Shown: positions 18,095-26,587, counted from the stretch's first letter. The stretch: DNA of 64,000 nucleotides from Brevibacillus migulae (GCF_004521915.1 NZ_SDKD01000014.1:62001-126000), one strand, 5' to 3'. The notes: generated by a model not told the origin, from the sequence alone. Made by a program: numbers and translations.

Positions 18095-19361
18095 TCAGCT
18101 TTCCCGATGGTATGAGCTCTATCAATCCGCTTTTTACTTGTTTGATGCCGATCGCTTGCTAGGCAACTATAGCCGAATGCGTCAGGCCTTTGCACAGCGA
18201 TATCCCGACGTGCGGATTGGCTATTCGTACAAGACGAATTATTTGCCTTATCTCTGCTATTCGCTGCACGAAGCAGGGGCATATGCCGAGGTGGTCTCCG
18301 GCTTGGAGTATGAACTAGCATGCAAGCTGGGGGTTGCTCCGCAGCACATCATTTTCAATGGCCCCTTGAAAAGAGAAGCCGAGCTGCAGGAAGCGCTGCA
18401 AAAGGGCTGCATCGTAAATCTCGATTCCTGGGCCGAGCTTGAGATGGTCATCAACTGTGCCAGGGAGAACCCATTGCGGCAGATCAACGTCGGACTGCGG
18501 GTCAATTTTCAGCTCGATCAGGATGGAAAAAGTCCGCTTCAATCCGGATATGAGGTGAGTCGTTTTGGATTTTGCGTAGAAAATGGCAGCTACCACATGG
18601 CCTTACAGCGATTGGAAGGGGTAGCCAATGTCAGCGTCGTTGGGCTGCACGGTCATTTTTCTGCGAATCGCAGTCTGTCCGTCTACGAAACCATTACGCG
18701 TACACTGTGCCAACTGGCAGTCGAGACGTTGGGGGACAACCTCTCCTACATCGACGTCGGCGGTGGTATGTATGGCCCGCTCCCGGATACATTCCAGGCA
18801 ACAGACATCCCCAGCTACGAGGATTACGCCGAGGTGATCTGTTCGGCTATGCACGAAGAGCTGCGGAAGCTCGAAAAGAAGCCAACCCTCATACTGGAAC
18901 CGGGCATTTCACTGGTAGCTGATACGTTTATATTTGTTTGCAAAGTGATCGATCGCAAGGAAAATCGCGGCAAGCGCTTCGTTTTGGTAGATGGCAGCGT
19001 CCACAACATAAAACCGACCATGCATCCCCATAATCTGCCGATGCAGATCATCAGTCCCGATCCGCGTAATGGGGAAGCGGAATATCACGTGGTCGGGTAC
19101 ACCTGTATGGAAAAGGATTACCTGCTGTTTGGCCATAAGGCTCCTGAGCCGCAGATAGGGGATTTCCTCCTGTTCAGCCATGTCGGCGCCTATACCATCG
19201 TATTTTCCCCGCCGTTTATCAAAGAAAGACCTCCGATAATCGCAACACGCAAAGACGAATGGCTGATTGCCAGGAGAAAAGAAACGATCGAAGCGTTTTT
19301 TTCCGATGAGCTGTACCACTTTCCGAGCCAGCCAAGCGGCCAAGAGGAGAATGCGAGATGA
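18081..19361 (+). CDS. PLP-dependent fold-III decarboxylase (Orn/DAP/Arg decarboxylase 2 family)
   Basis: A 426-residue alanine-racemase-fold decarboxylase. YSYKTNY near residue 50 holds the PLP lysine. The barrel shows GLHGHF and DVGGGMYG, and the C-terminal domain carries EPGISLVAD plus YTCMEKD with the cysteine and acidic residue that close the active site across a dimer. The family decarboxylates D-stereocentre or basic amino acids such as meso-diaminopimelate, but the substrate here is unknown. It is tightly overlapped by the genes on either side and has a GGGGAGG site, so it works with the aminotransferase and ATP-grasp enzyme and is unlikely to belong to general lysine synthesis. Confidence 0.82.
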   Translation: MYTYDQLSRWYELYQSAFYLFDADRLLGNYSRMRQAFAQRYPDVRIGYSYKTNYLPYLCYSLHEAGAYAEVVSGLEYELACKLGVAPQHIIFNGPLKREAELQEALQKGCIVNLDSWAELEMVINCARENPLRQINVGLRVNFQLDQDGKSPLQSGYEVSRFGFCVENGSYHMALQRLEGVANVSVVGLHGHFSANRSLSVYETITRTLCQLAVETLGDNLSYIDVGGGMYGPLPDTFQATDIPSYEDYAEVICSAMHEELRKLEKKPTLILEPGISLVADTFIFVCKVIDRKENRGKRFVLVDGSVHNIKPTMHPHNLPMQIISPDPRNGEAEYHVVGYTCMEKDYLLFGHKAPEPQIGDFLLFSHVGAYTIVFSPPFIKERPPIIATRKDEWLIARRKETIEAFFSDELYHFPSQPSGQEENAR

Positions 19362-20335
19362 ATGTATTGTTGACGAGTGTGGGACGGCGCGTAAACTTGG
19401 TGCGTTGCCTGAAGGAGTCCTTGGCGGGCAAAGGAAAGGTCGTAGCGGTTGATTGTGACTGGACGGCGCCGGCGCTTTATGCGGCGGATGCGCATCAAAT
19501 CGTCTCGCGGATTGATGAGCCGGACTATGTAGATGTGCTGTTACAGATATGCATCCATTATCAGATTGAAGCCGTGCTCTCCCTGATCGATCCGGAACTG
19601 TCTTTACTCGCCCGGCAGGCGGAGTCATTCCGTGATGCAGGGGTGCAGGTCATTGTTTCCTCTCCGGAAGTGGTAGAGCTATGTCTGGATAAAAAAGCAA
19701 CGAGTGATTTTTTGCAAAAGCATGATTTCCCGCACATTCCGACCTATGGGACAGTAGAAGAGATCACGGATGCGATCTCCGAGGGCGTGCTTTCCTTCCC
19801 GATGCTGGTGAAACCTCGCAAAGGGAGCGCGAGCCAAGGAATCTCGGTGGTGACCTCCATCACCGATCTGAAGCAGGTGCTTGGCAAAGGACTAGAAGAG
19901 CTGATTGTCCAACCTTATCTTCATGGGGATGAATACGGGGTCGACGCCTACGTAGATTTGATTTCAGGAGAGCCTGTCTCGATCTTTACGAAAAGGAAGC
20001 TGCGGATGCGAGCCGGGGAAACGGATCGATCGCTGGCGATCCAAGACCCTGCCTTAACCGGGCTGATTCACCGGCTGATTGATAAGCTGCAGCCAAGAGG
20101 GCCGATCGATATCGACTGCTTTAAAATTGGAGAGTCGTATGTCATATCGGAAATCAACCCGAGATTTGGCGGAGGCTATCCGCATGCATACCTGTGCGGG
20201 GAGGACTACTTCGCCTGCCTGGCCGCCAATTTGCAGGGTAGGCCCAATGTACCGCGGCTTGGCGCTTATGAAGCAGGCAGCACGATGCTCAAATACGATG
20301 AAGTCATGCTGGTGAAAGCAATACGTGGGCAATAA
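19358..20335 (+). CDS. ATP-grasp ligase (carbamoyl-phosphate-synthase-like fold)
   Basis: A 325-residue ATP-grasp enzyme. It has a pre-ATP-grasp Rossmann domain (MNVLLTSVGRR), the ATP-binding strand KPRKGSASQGI, and the metal-binding ISEINPRFGGGYPH segment. Such ligases form amide or peptide-like bonds through acyl phosphates. It overlaps the decarboxylase stop by 4 bases. A role joining an amine or amino acid to a sugar acid is an inference from this coupling. It is much shorter than a true carbamoyl phosphate synthase and lacks the glutaminase partner. Confidence 0.8.
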   Translation: MNVLLTSVGRRVNLVRCLKESLAGKGKVVAVDCDWTAPALYAADAHQIVSRIDEPDYVDVLLQICIHYQIEAVLSLIDPELSLLARQAESFRDAGVQVIVSSPEVVELCLDKKATSDFLQKHDFPHIPTYGTVEEITDAISEGVLSFPMLVKPRKGSASQGISVVTSITDLKQVLGKGLEELIVQPYLHGDEYGVDAYVDLISGEPVSIFTKRKLRMRAGETDRSLAIQDPALTGLIHRLIDKLQPRGPIDIDCFKIGESYVISEINPRFGGGYPHAYLCGEDYFACLAANLQGRPNVPRLGAYEAGSTMLKYDEVMLVKAIRGQ

Positions 20336-20438
20336 GTCCAGTCATTTTACTCATGAAATGAGGCATAAGACCATAGGATCTATATAGACCCTGCCGGACC
20401 GTGGGTGGGTAGGCTTACTAGTCATGGGAGGATAAACA
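20336..20438. other. Intergenic gap inside the polysaccharide locus
   Basis: About 100 bases separate the ATP-grasp gene from the dehydratase gene. A small hairpin can form (CTCAT-GAA-ATGAG) but there is no T-run, so I do not call a terminator. I see no convincing promoter hexamers either. Read-through from the upstream operon is likely. Confidence 0.4.
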
Positions 20439-22307
20439 ATGAATCGGAACCAAAGGCTGTTATCCTCGATCGCACTGGATCTCATGCTTTTCGCTGTGGC
20501 TGTCCTGTTGAGTTACCTGATCCGCTTCGAGGGGAGTGTCACGGAACGGTATCTCGCGGGGATTCCCTATGCGCTGCTGTTGATCGCTGGCAGCTTTTTG
20601 GTTTCGTTTTTTCTCCTGAAGGTATACAGCTGCTCGTGGCGGCAAGCGGGGATTCGAGAGCTGCTCCTGATCATCAAGGCCGGAGTGCTCGCGGTGGTCA
20701 TGGCATGGAGCGCCTACCATGCCTTGCAGGTCATCGAGTTTCACATCCCGATTCCTACCTCGATTTTTATCCTCTCCTGCTTGCTCTCCTGGATCGGCAT
20801 CGGTTCATCCCGCATCGCATGGCGTGTTTTTCATAACAGCATGAACAAGTATCAGCCCCATCAGAAGCGAGCGTTGGTGTTTGGCGCCGGCTCGGCTGGC
20901 AAGCTGATTGTTTCCGAGCTTCTGCATTCTGCCGATACGGATGTGTTTCCGGTTGCTTTCCTCGATGACGACTTGCGAAAACAAAAGCTGAATGTGATGG
21001 GCATTCCAATCGTCGGGACACGTTACGATATCGTCAAGACGGTGGAAGCCTACCGGATCGATCTCGTCATTATTGCTATTCCCTCCTTAGACAAGGTGGA
21101 GGTGGCGAGCATCATTGAACGCTGCAAAGCAGCCCGGATCCAGGTCAAGCTGCTGCCCCGGCTGAGCGATATGGTCCAAAGCAAGATATCCCTGGATCAT
21201 ATTCGCGACGTGCAAGTGGAGGACTTGCTGGGACGCGACTCAGTGGAGGTGGATTTGCAGGAAATTTCCGCATACATCATGGATAAAGTCGTGCTGGTAA
21301 CAGGGGCAGGCGGTTCGATCGGCTCTGAGCTGTGCCGTCAAATCTCCTCTTTCCATCCGCGCATGCTGCTGCTCCTCGGCCATGGCGAGAACAGCATCTA
21401 TGCGATTGAAAATGAATTGAGACGGTTGGATCCGACGGCCTACATCATCCCGATCATTGCTGATATCCAGGACCGCAACCGGATTGAATCGATTTTCGAG
21501 ATGTACCGTCCAGCTATCGTCTTTCATGCGGCCGCGCACAAGCATGTGCCGCTGATGGAACGCAATGCCGTAGAAGCGATCAAGAACAATATTTTTGGCA
21601 CCCGCAATCTGGCGGAATGCGCGCATGCGTACCAGGCAGAGCGTTTTGTCGCGATCTCGACGGACAAAGCGGTGAACCCGACGAGCGTCATGGGAGCGAC
21701 AAAGCGAATTACCGAGCTCATGATCCAAAGCCTGGATAAACGGAGCCAAACGAAATTCGTGGCCGTGCGATTCGGCAACGTGCTCGGAAGCCGGGGAAGT
21801 GTCATCCCATTGTTCAAGCAGCAGATCAGGCAGGGCGGGCCAGTCACGGTCACACATCCGGAGATGGTCCGCTACTTCATGACGATTTCCGAAGCGGTGC
21901 AGCTTGTCATTCAAGCAGGAGCGTTGGCGACAGGAGGGGAAATCTTCATCCTCGATATGGGCAAACCAGTCAAAATAGCCGATCTGGCCCATGATCTGAT
22001 CCGTCTCTCCGGCTTGGAGCCGGGGATTGACATTCAGGTGGTATACACAGGCATACGCCCTGGAGAAAAACTGTTTGAAGAGATCCTGACGCAGGAAGAA
22101 GGAGCAACCGCCTCCAAGCACAATCGCATTTTCGTAGGCAAACCTAGCGAGCTTTCGTACGAGGAATTCACCTATGTGCTGCGCAAGCTGGAGCAGATCG
22201 TCCAAAAAAGCTATACCCCCTCTTTAAACGAGGAAATCATCATGTTGCTGCATCATATCGTTCCTACTTATCAAGGTGCGACGGTCCGTGAATTCATGAA
22301 AACGTGA
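20439..22307 (+). CDS. Membrane-bound UDP-sugar 4,6-dehydratase (CapD/WbpM/PglF family)
   Basis: A 622-residue protein with four N-terminal membrane helices, a CoA-binding-like Rossmann domain (GAGSAGKL near residue 150) and an SDR dehydratase domain (VTGAGGSIGSEL near residue 288). The catalytic region STDKAVNPTSVMGATKR has methionine where most SDR enzymes have tyrosine, which is the Ser-Met-Lys triad of large WbpM-type inverting or retaining dehydratases. It makes the 4-keto-6-deoxy sugar used by the aminotransferase at 16916. A GGGAGGAT site precedes the ATG. Confidence 0.92.
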   Translation: MNRNQRLLSSIALDLMLFAVAVLLSYLIRFEGSVTERYLAGIPYALLLIAGSFLVSFFLLKVYSCSWRQAGIRELLLIIKAGVLAVVMAWSAYHALQVIEFHIPIPTSIFILSCLLSWIGIGSSRIAWRVFHNSMNKYQPHQKRALVFGAGSAGKLIVSELLHSADTDVFPVAFLDDDLRKQKLNVMGIPIVGTRYDIVKTVEAYRIDLVIIAIPSLDKVEVASIIERCKAARIQVKLLPRLSDMVQSKISLDHIRDVQVEDLLGRDSVEVDLQEISAYIMDKVVLVTGAGGSIGSELCRQISSFHPRMLLLLGHGENSIYAIENELRRLDPTAYIIPIIADIQDRNRIESIFEMYRPAIVFHAAAHKHVPLMERNAVEAIKNNIFGTRNLAECAHAYQAERFVAISTDKAVNPTSVMGATKRITELMIQSLDKRSQTKFVAVRFGNVLGSRGSVIPLFKQQIRQGGPVTVTHPEMVRYFMTISEAVQLVIQAGALATGGEIFILDMGKPVKIADLAHDLIRLSGLEPGIDIQVVYTGIRPGEKLFEEILTQEEGATASKHNRIFVGKPSELSYEEFTYVLRKLEQIVQKSYTPSLNEEIIMLLHHIVPTYQGATVREFMKT

Positions 22308-22319
22308 GAAAGAGTGAAA

Positions 22320-22333
22320 AGAAAACGCTCACA
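22320..22333 (+). promoter_or_regulatory. cre-like site (candidate CcpA operator)
   Basis: The 14-base sequence AGAAAACGCTCACA matches the Bacillus catabolite-responsive element consensus TGWNANCGNTNWCA at 13 of 14 positions, differing only at the first. It lies between the dehydratase and the beta-helix gene. Such matches also arise by chance, so this is a candidate only. Confidence 0.35.
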
Positions 22334-22407
22334 TTTCAATGTTCGCCCACATAGAATGGTGATAGTAACTGGCTTGCACGATACCCGCAAGGAAGGGGGA
22401 AGCTGTT

Positions 22408-23778
22408 ATGGCCATTCAGTTGGAGGCTGGAGAGCGAGTCAACGTCATGGAATACGGCGCGAAAGGAGACGGCAGCACCGATGACACAGCCGCGATCAAG
22501 GCAGCGATAAAGGTCGTGGCGAGCGGAAAAGCATCTGTACTTCTCTTTCCGAAAGGCATCTATAAAATCTCGGCTCCGTTGGAATTGACCAAAGCCAATC
22601 GCATTTTTATAGAAGGAAACGGGTCTGTCATCAGAGGGGGAAAGCACGATTTATTCCGAATTCAGGATTCTTCGCATGTGCAAGTGTATCGACTCACGTA
22701 TGAACCACCATCCACGCAAGGGGCAGCCCGGTTTTTGCGTGGTATTCGTCTTTCACACGTGACCCTACTGGACTGCCATATGACCAATGGCGCCCTGGCG
22801 TATTTTTATGGCACCTATGACGGCGACCCAATCGATTATCAAGACAAGACTTTCTGGAATCAATTTTTGCGCCTGGAGAAATGCACCGTTTCCGGGGAAT
22901 ATCTTGTGGACAACCTCGTCATGGTTCAGAAGGCCAACAATGTCGTCATCACTCAATGCCTCTTCGAAAAAGCAACGGGAGACGGAGTGAAATTCAACGG
23001 AGGAGACAGTGAAAACCTATATCTTTCCTTCAACGAGTTTCGTCATTTGAATGGGGACGGCATCGATATGTTTGGCTCCGGACGGTATTTGCACATTGAC
23101 AATAACTATTTCCATCATATTCGGGGCTACCCGGCCAACTTGAAGCTGTCGGGGGATCAGAACAATCAGGGTGGAACGACATTCAAGGCCTGGTTTGTGC
23201 AGAACCGGGTGGAAAATAACGCGCTCGGCTTAGGCTTAGCCAACGGGAAAAACATCCTGGTGCAAAGTAATATCTTTCGCAATAATGGCACCGATCCCGT
23301 CGATGGGACCACGTATTCTCACTTGATCATGGTTGATGAATCTGCGGAGGATATCCGGTTTATTGACAATGATTTTCTCGAAAATCGCACGAGGCAATCG
23401 ATCCTGACGCTCGAGCAGACCGGCAAGGATGCAAATCTTCACACGCTCATTCGGGATAATCGTTTCCGCAACAACAGCTCGCCGTATGTCATCTTCATCG
23501 GCAAAAGCGAATCAACGGCAAATCGGATGATCGACATCACGCAAAATGTGTTCGACGGGTTTTCGGACCGTGCGATCGCCGTGCAAATGACGAGAGGTTC
23601 GGTCACCATTCGACACAATCGGTTCCTCAACGGCAGGGAAGGGGTCCGCATCATGACGCTCGCTGCGGGAGTCCGCGTCTATATTACGGAAAATATCGCA
23701 CAAGTGTCCGGTACCCCCATGATTAACAGCACGGCCATCATCCCGATCGAGCAGTTAAATTCCTGGAATGTCCGCTGA
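22408..23778 (+). CDS. Right-handed beta-helix protein (pectate_lyase_3-like)
   Basis: A 456-residue protein that opens with the pectate-lyase-superfamily N-cap (NVMEYGAKGDGSTDDT) and continues as short repeats typical of a parallel beta-helix (many NNxF, VRxNxF and xNRFxN turns from residue 90 to the end). Such proteins are glycosidases, lyases or epimerases acting on polysaccharides, and this one ends a locus predicted to make a GalA-containing polymer. It has no signal peptide, so how it reaches the polymer is unclear. The start has a strong GGAAGGGGG site. Confidence 0.75.
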   Translation: MAIQLEAGERVNVMEYGAKGDGSTDDTAAIKAAIKVVASGKASVLLFPKGIYKISAPLELTKANRIFIEGNGSVIRGGKHDLFRIQDSSHVQVYRLTYEPPSTQGAARFLRGIRLSHVTLLDCHMTNGALAYFYGTYDGDPIDYQDKTFWNQFLRLEKCTVSGEYLVDNLVMVQKANNVVITQCLFEKATGDGVKFNGGDSENLYLSFNEFRHLNGDGIDMFGSGRYLHIDNNYFHHIRGYPANLKLSGDQNNQGGTTFKAWFVQNRVENNALGLGLANGKNILVQSNIFRNNGTDPVDGTTYSHLIMVDESAEDIRFIDNDFLENRTRQSILTLEQTGKDANLHTLIRDNRFRNNSSPYVIFIGKSESTANRMIDITQNVFDGFSDRAIAVQMTRGSVTIRHNRFLNGREGVRIMTLAAGVRVYITENIAQVSGTPMINSTAIIPIEQLNSWNVR

Positions 23779-23802
23779 AACAGGGAAAAGCCTTTTGAGC
23801 AG

Positions 23803-23831
23803 TTACACGATCGAGCGTTTTCGTGTACAAT
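23803..23831 (+). promoter_or_regulatory. SigA-type promoter of the FHA regulator gene
   Basis: TTACAC at 23803-23808 and TACAAT at 23826-23831 are separated by exactly 17 bases and lie about 59 bases upstream of the next start. Expected transcription start is near 23838. The promoter makes the regulator gene independent of the polysaccharide operon. Confidence 0.65.
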
Positions 23832-23889
23832 CTGCGTAAAGGGCTTTCTTTTTTTTGCTTAGTATTTTGAAAAGCGGAGTGAACCATAA

Positions 23890-24576
23890 ATGAAACACGA
23901 CGTGTATGTGGTGGTGGAAAAAGGGGAGCCATTCCCTGAAGGCAGTATCATCGCCATTACCGATCAAGAATATGCCATCGGCAGAAGCACGCATCATCAT
24001 ATCCCGGATATCGCCTTCACCAGCCTGTATATTTCCAGGGCGCATGCGGTGATCAGGCGCCAGCAGCAGGAATGCTATCTGGAGGATCTGGAAAGCAAGC
24101 ACGGCACCGAGGTGAATGGTGTGGCGGTTACCGGCAAACCTGTGCTACTGCGGGATGGCGACCAGATTCGCTTGGCCAAGGGTGAGGCGATCTTGCATTT
24201 TCATAATGAATTTGAAAAGGAATGGGAGCAGACGAAGGAATTTGTCTTCCCTCCTGGCTGGAAAGAAGGCAAAACAGGGGGATTGATCATCCACCCTGAG
24301 CGCAGGGAAGTATTTGTAGACGGTACCCTGATCCCATTGGCCGGAAAGGATATGGAATTGTTGCTGTTTCTCTATCAGAAGGCGAATCAGGCGGTCAGCT
24401 TTGACGAGATCAAGCTGCATATTTGGCCCGAGCGTCAGGAGGAAAGCGCAAGCGGCGTTCCGGATGTTGGGTTAAATGAGATTACCGTTCTTGTCTATCG
24501 GATTCGTAAAAAGCTGGGCAAATACGGTGATCAGATTGTCACGATCCCCCGCTTTGGCTATATGCTTGATCGATAA
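23890..24576 (+). CDS. FHA-domain plus OmpR-type winged-helix transcription regulator
   Basis: A 228-residue two-domain protein. Residues 30-85 form a forkhead-associated domain with the core motifs GRS, SRAHA and KHGTEVNG. Residues 135-228 form an OmpR/PhoB winged helix (RREVFVDG, LAGKDMELLLFLYQ, VYRIRKKLG, IPRFGYML). FHA domains bind phosphothreonine peptides, so this looks like a DNA-binding protein whose activity depends on a phosphorylated partner, where an OmpR protein would have a receiver domain. It has its own promoter. Targets are unknown; the neighbouring polysaccharide operon is a guess. Confidence 0.85.
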   Translation: MKHDVYVVVEKGEPFPEGSIIAITDQEYAIGRSTHHHIPDIAFTSLYISRAHAVIRRQQQECYLEDLESKHGTEVNGVAVTGKPVLLRDGDQIRLAKGEAILHFHNEFEKEWEQTKEFVFPPGWKEGKTGGLIIHPERREVFVDGTLIPLAGKDMELLLFLYQKANQAVSFDEIKLHIWPERQEESASGVPDVGLNEITVLVYRIRKKLGKYGDQIVTIPRFGYMLDR

Positions 24577-24600
24577 GAAATAGGAGAGGTGGGAAACGAG

Positions 24601-25377
24601 ATGGCGAAGGAACATGTCTGGATCAAGAGCCGCGGCATGCAGCTGTCTGCCATGATGCAGCTGCCGACTGGAGTGGAGCATCCGCCGGTTGTCGTGATCG
24701 CACACGGCTTTACCGGGGAAAAAGTAGGCGGTGGACAACGGCTTGTACATATTGCCAATGCGCTGGAACAAGCGGGTTATGCTTCGATTCGTTTCGATTT
24801 TGCCGGATCCGGGGACAGTGAAGGCACATTTGCAGCACAGACGACCGTCTCCGGATGGATAGAGGATCTCCATGAGGTGGTCCAATGGACTGCTGGACAA
24901 CCACGTTTTCACCAATCTCATCTCTATCTCCTGGGCCATAGCCTTGGCGGAGCGATCGTCCTTTTGACCGATGTACAGGGAGTGCCGATCGCCGGACGGA
25001 TTGCACTCGCTCCCGTGATCAATCTGGTCGATAACTTTCGTGAGACGATTATCGGTCCTAAGCAATGGGCTGAAGCGGAATCCGGCAAGACCATCTCTCA
25101 CTTTTATGGCAGCAGTTATTTTCTGGAACCGACGTTTGTCCATGATTTGCTGGAGAGCGGTCATGATCCGGTGGAGGCAAGCAAAAGCTATCAAGCCCCT
25201 GTATTGCTGATTCACGGCACACAGGATGCAGCTGTGCCCGCAGCAGGTTCCCGTATCTTCTACGAGCAATACCACGGGCCCAAGGAATTGTTGCTGGTAG
25301 AAGAGGGAGATCACGGTTTTACATCCCATCTTCCTGTGGTCATCGAAAAAGTACTCTCTTGGCTTTCTGTGCGGTAA
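24601..25377 (+). CDS. Alpha/beta hydrolase (esterase)
   Basis: A 258-residue cytoplasmic serine hydrolase. The oxyanion region is AHGFTGEK, the nucleophile elbow GHSLGG, the acid lies near HGTQDAAVP and the catalytic histidine in EEGDHGF. It resembles feruloyl- or cinnamoyl-esterase-like members. The ATG at 24601 is preceded by GGAGAGGTGGG; a GTG four codons earlier is possible. It follows the FHA regulator by 24 bases and is probably co-transcribed. Confidence 0.85.
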   Translation: MAKEHVWIKSRGMQLSAMMQLPTGVEHPPVVVIAHGFTGEKVGGGQRLVHIANALEQAGYASIRFDFAGSGDSEGTFAAQTTVSGWIEDLHEVVQWTAGQPRFHQSHLYLLGHSLGGAIVLLTDVQGVPIAGRIALAPVINLVDNFRETIIGPKQWAEAESGKTISHFYGSSYFLEPTFVHDLLESGHDPVEASKSYQAPVLLIHGTQDAAVPAAGSRIFYEQYHGPKELLLVEEGDHGFTSHLPVVIEKVLSWLSVR

Positions 25378-25456
25378 TCAACATTCCGCCTGGTCCTGAC
25401 CTCTAACGAAAACAAGCTTATCTTGCCGATCCGTATCATCGAGCTATCATCGTTTT

Positions 25457-25484
25457 ATCATCAAAATGTGAAGATGATTTTATG
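25457..25484 (+). terminator. Weak stem-loop after the hydrolase gene
   Basis: ATCATC at 25457-25462 pairs with GATGAT at 25473-25478 and is followed by a short T-rich run. The stem is only six AT-rich pairs, so it would be a weak terminator at best. Confidence 0.3.
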
Positions 25485-25554
25485 GAAGACAGACGATGCG
25501 TGAGGTATCGTACGTTAGGGAGACTTGTTAGGGTGTTTGGACAGGGGGATTCAT

Positions 25555-26247
25555 ATGAAACAGATCAATCTTCTCATGCTGGCGGCTCTGCTGTTACTAG
25601 CGGTGGCGAGCGGGTTTGGGATTGAGATACCAGAGTGGATTCAGAAAGAGAAGGCCCAAGCACAGGGCCAAGAAATGTTGAAACAAACCGCGGCGATCCA
25701 TGAGGAAAAACTCGCTTTTGTCATGCGCGATCTGCAAAGCACGTCAACCTATATGGTCAATGAAGAGGAAGCGAAGAAAAGCTTTTCACCTTTATCAACC
25801 GTACATATTCCACTCGCGTTTCTGACACAAGATTCGCAAAAGAAGGAAGCGTTGCAGCAATCTCTTCAGAAGCTCGGATACGGTCATCAAGCAAGCGATG
25901 GCACGACCGCGATCACCGTCCGCGAGCAGGTCGAATTTCTGGTGCGCATGCTGTCAGGGCAGTTGTCGGTTGATCAAGACAAGATCGATGCGGTAAAAGA
26001 GGGAATGCTTATTCACAAACAGGATGGCCTCGTATACGCAGGTATGGCTAGCGAAAAGGAAGAAAACGCTTGGTACGTCGGTTATGTGGAAACGAAGGAA
26101 AAGACGTTTGTTTTTGCCACACATCTAACCAGCGGCCAGGATCGCAATGGAGAACGTGCCAGGAAGAAAACAGAAACCATTCTGCGCGGGATGAACATCC
26201 TACCGGCCGAAGCCATGAATGACAATGACAATGACAAACAGCTGTAA
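25555..26247 (+). CDS. Degenerate class D beta-lactamase-like exported protein
   Basis: A 230-residue protein with an N-terminal signal or anchor at residues 5-20. Several blocks match OXA-type serine beta-lactamases in order: STVHIPLAFL at 81-90 where the enzymes have STFKIP, a QKLGYG block near 105-110, the EQVEFLVRML helix near 124-133, and WYVGYVE at 173-179 followed by FVFATHL. The catalytic lysine of SxxK is histidine, the KTG box has become HKQDG (154-158), and about 65 residues between them, including the SxV region, are missing. It should therefore not hydrolyse beta-lactams by the usual route; a binding or sensing role is possible. The ATG at 25555 follows GGGGGA. Confidence 0.65.
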   Translation: MKQINLLMLAALLLLAVASGFGIEIPEWIQKEKAQAQGQEMLKQTAAIHEEKLAFVMRDLQSTSTYMVNEEEAKKSFSPLSTVHIPLAFLTQDSQKKEALQQSLQKLGYGHQASDGTTAITVREQVEFLVRMLSGQLSVDQDKIDAVKEGMLIHKQDGLVYAGMASEKEENAWYVGYVETKEKTFVFATHLTSGQDRNGERARKKTETILRGMNILPAEAMNDNDNDKQL

Positions 26248-26256
26248 ATACAACAG

Positions 26257-26294
26257 GAGCCAAGGATCAAAAAAATGACCAAGGCTCTTTTTTT
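26257..26294 (+). terminator. Rho-independent terminator
   Basis: GAGCC at 26257-26261 pairs with GGCTC at 26283-26287 across a 21-base loop, and a run of T follows directly. It ends the beta-lactamase-like transcript. Confidence 0.65.
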
Positions 26295-26344
26295 TCGTCT
26301 GGTAAAATAAGGATGACGCTCAATAGAAAAGGAAGTGTTTTCCC

Positions 26345-26557
26345 ATGATCGATTTAGGAAGCATTTCGCTGGAAAGCAGCACCATCGGCATCCAGCTACT
26401 CTTTCTTTCCATCCCCCTCTTCATCATGATTTCCGTGGTGTATTTCGTCGTCCGGCTGGCGAATCGAACAAGTCAAAGCCGTACCCAACAGCTGGAGAAA
26501 GAAGTGCATGAGCTGCAGCAAAGAATCCAGGCCATGGAAAAGGAAAAACAGAAATGA
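26345..26557 (+). CDS. Small single-pass membrane protein with coiled coil
   Basis: A 70-residue protein I do not recognise. A hydrophobic helix spans residues 17-40, and residues 44-69 are a charged, heptad-like stretch (QQLEKEVHELQQRIQAMEKE) that should form a cytoplasmic coiled coil. AAGGAAGTG lies 8 bases before the ATG. It sits between two terminators, so it is a single-gene unit. Confidence 0.7.
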   Translation: MIDLGSISLESSTIGIQLLFLSIPLFIMISVVYFVVRLANRTSQSRTQQLEKEVHELQQRIQAMEKEKQK

Positions 26558-26559
26558 TC

Positions 26560-26587
26560 CGGACAAAATGCTTCCGGGTTATTTTTT
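26560..26587 (+). terminator. Probable terminator
   Basis: CCGGA at 26560-26564 pairs with TCCGG at 26574-26578, followed by T-rich sequence to 26587. The short stem makes it moderate. Confidence 0.5.

Noticed and set aside
18909..19628. 239-codon minus-strand frame over the decarboxylase/ATP-grasp junction
   Set aside because: It crosses two well-supported genes and shows no conserved motif or ribosome site.
19358..20335. Carbamoyl phosphate synthase large subunit
   Set aside because: Only one ATP-grasp unit of 325 residues, with no second half and no glutaminase subunit.
21240..22205. 321-codon open frame on the minus strand
   Set aside because: It lies fully antisense to the 4,6-dehydratase gene, has no ribosome site, and the translation shows no domain. 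It is a shadow of the real gene.
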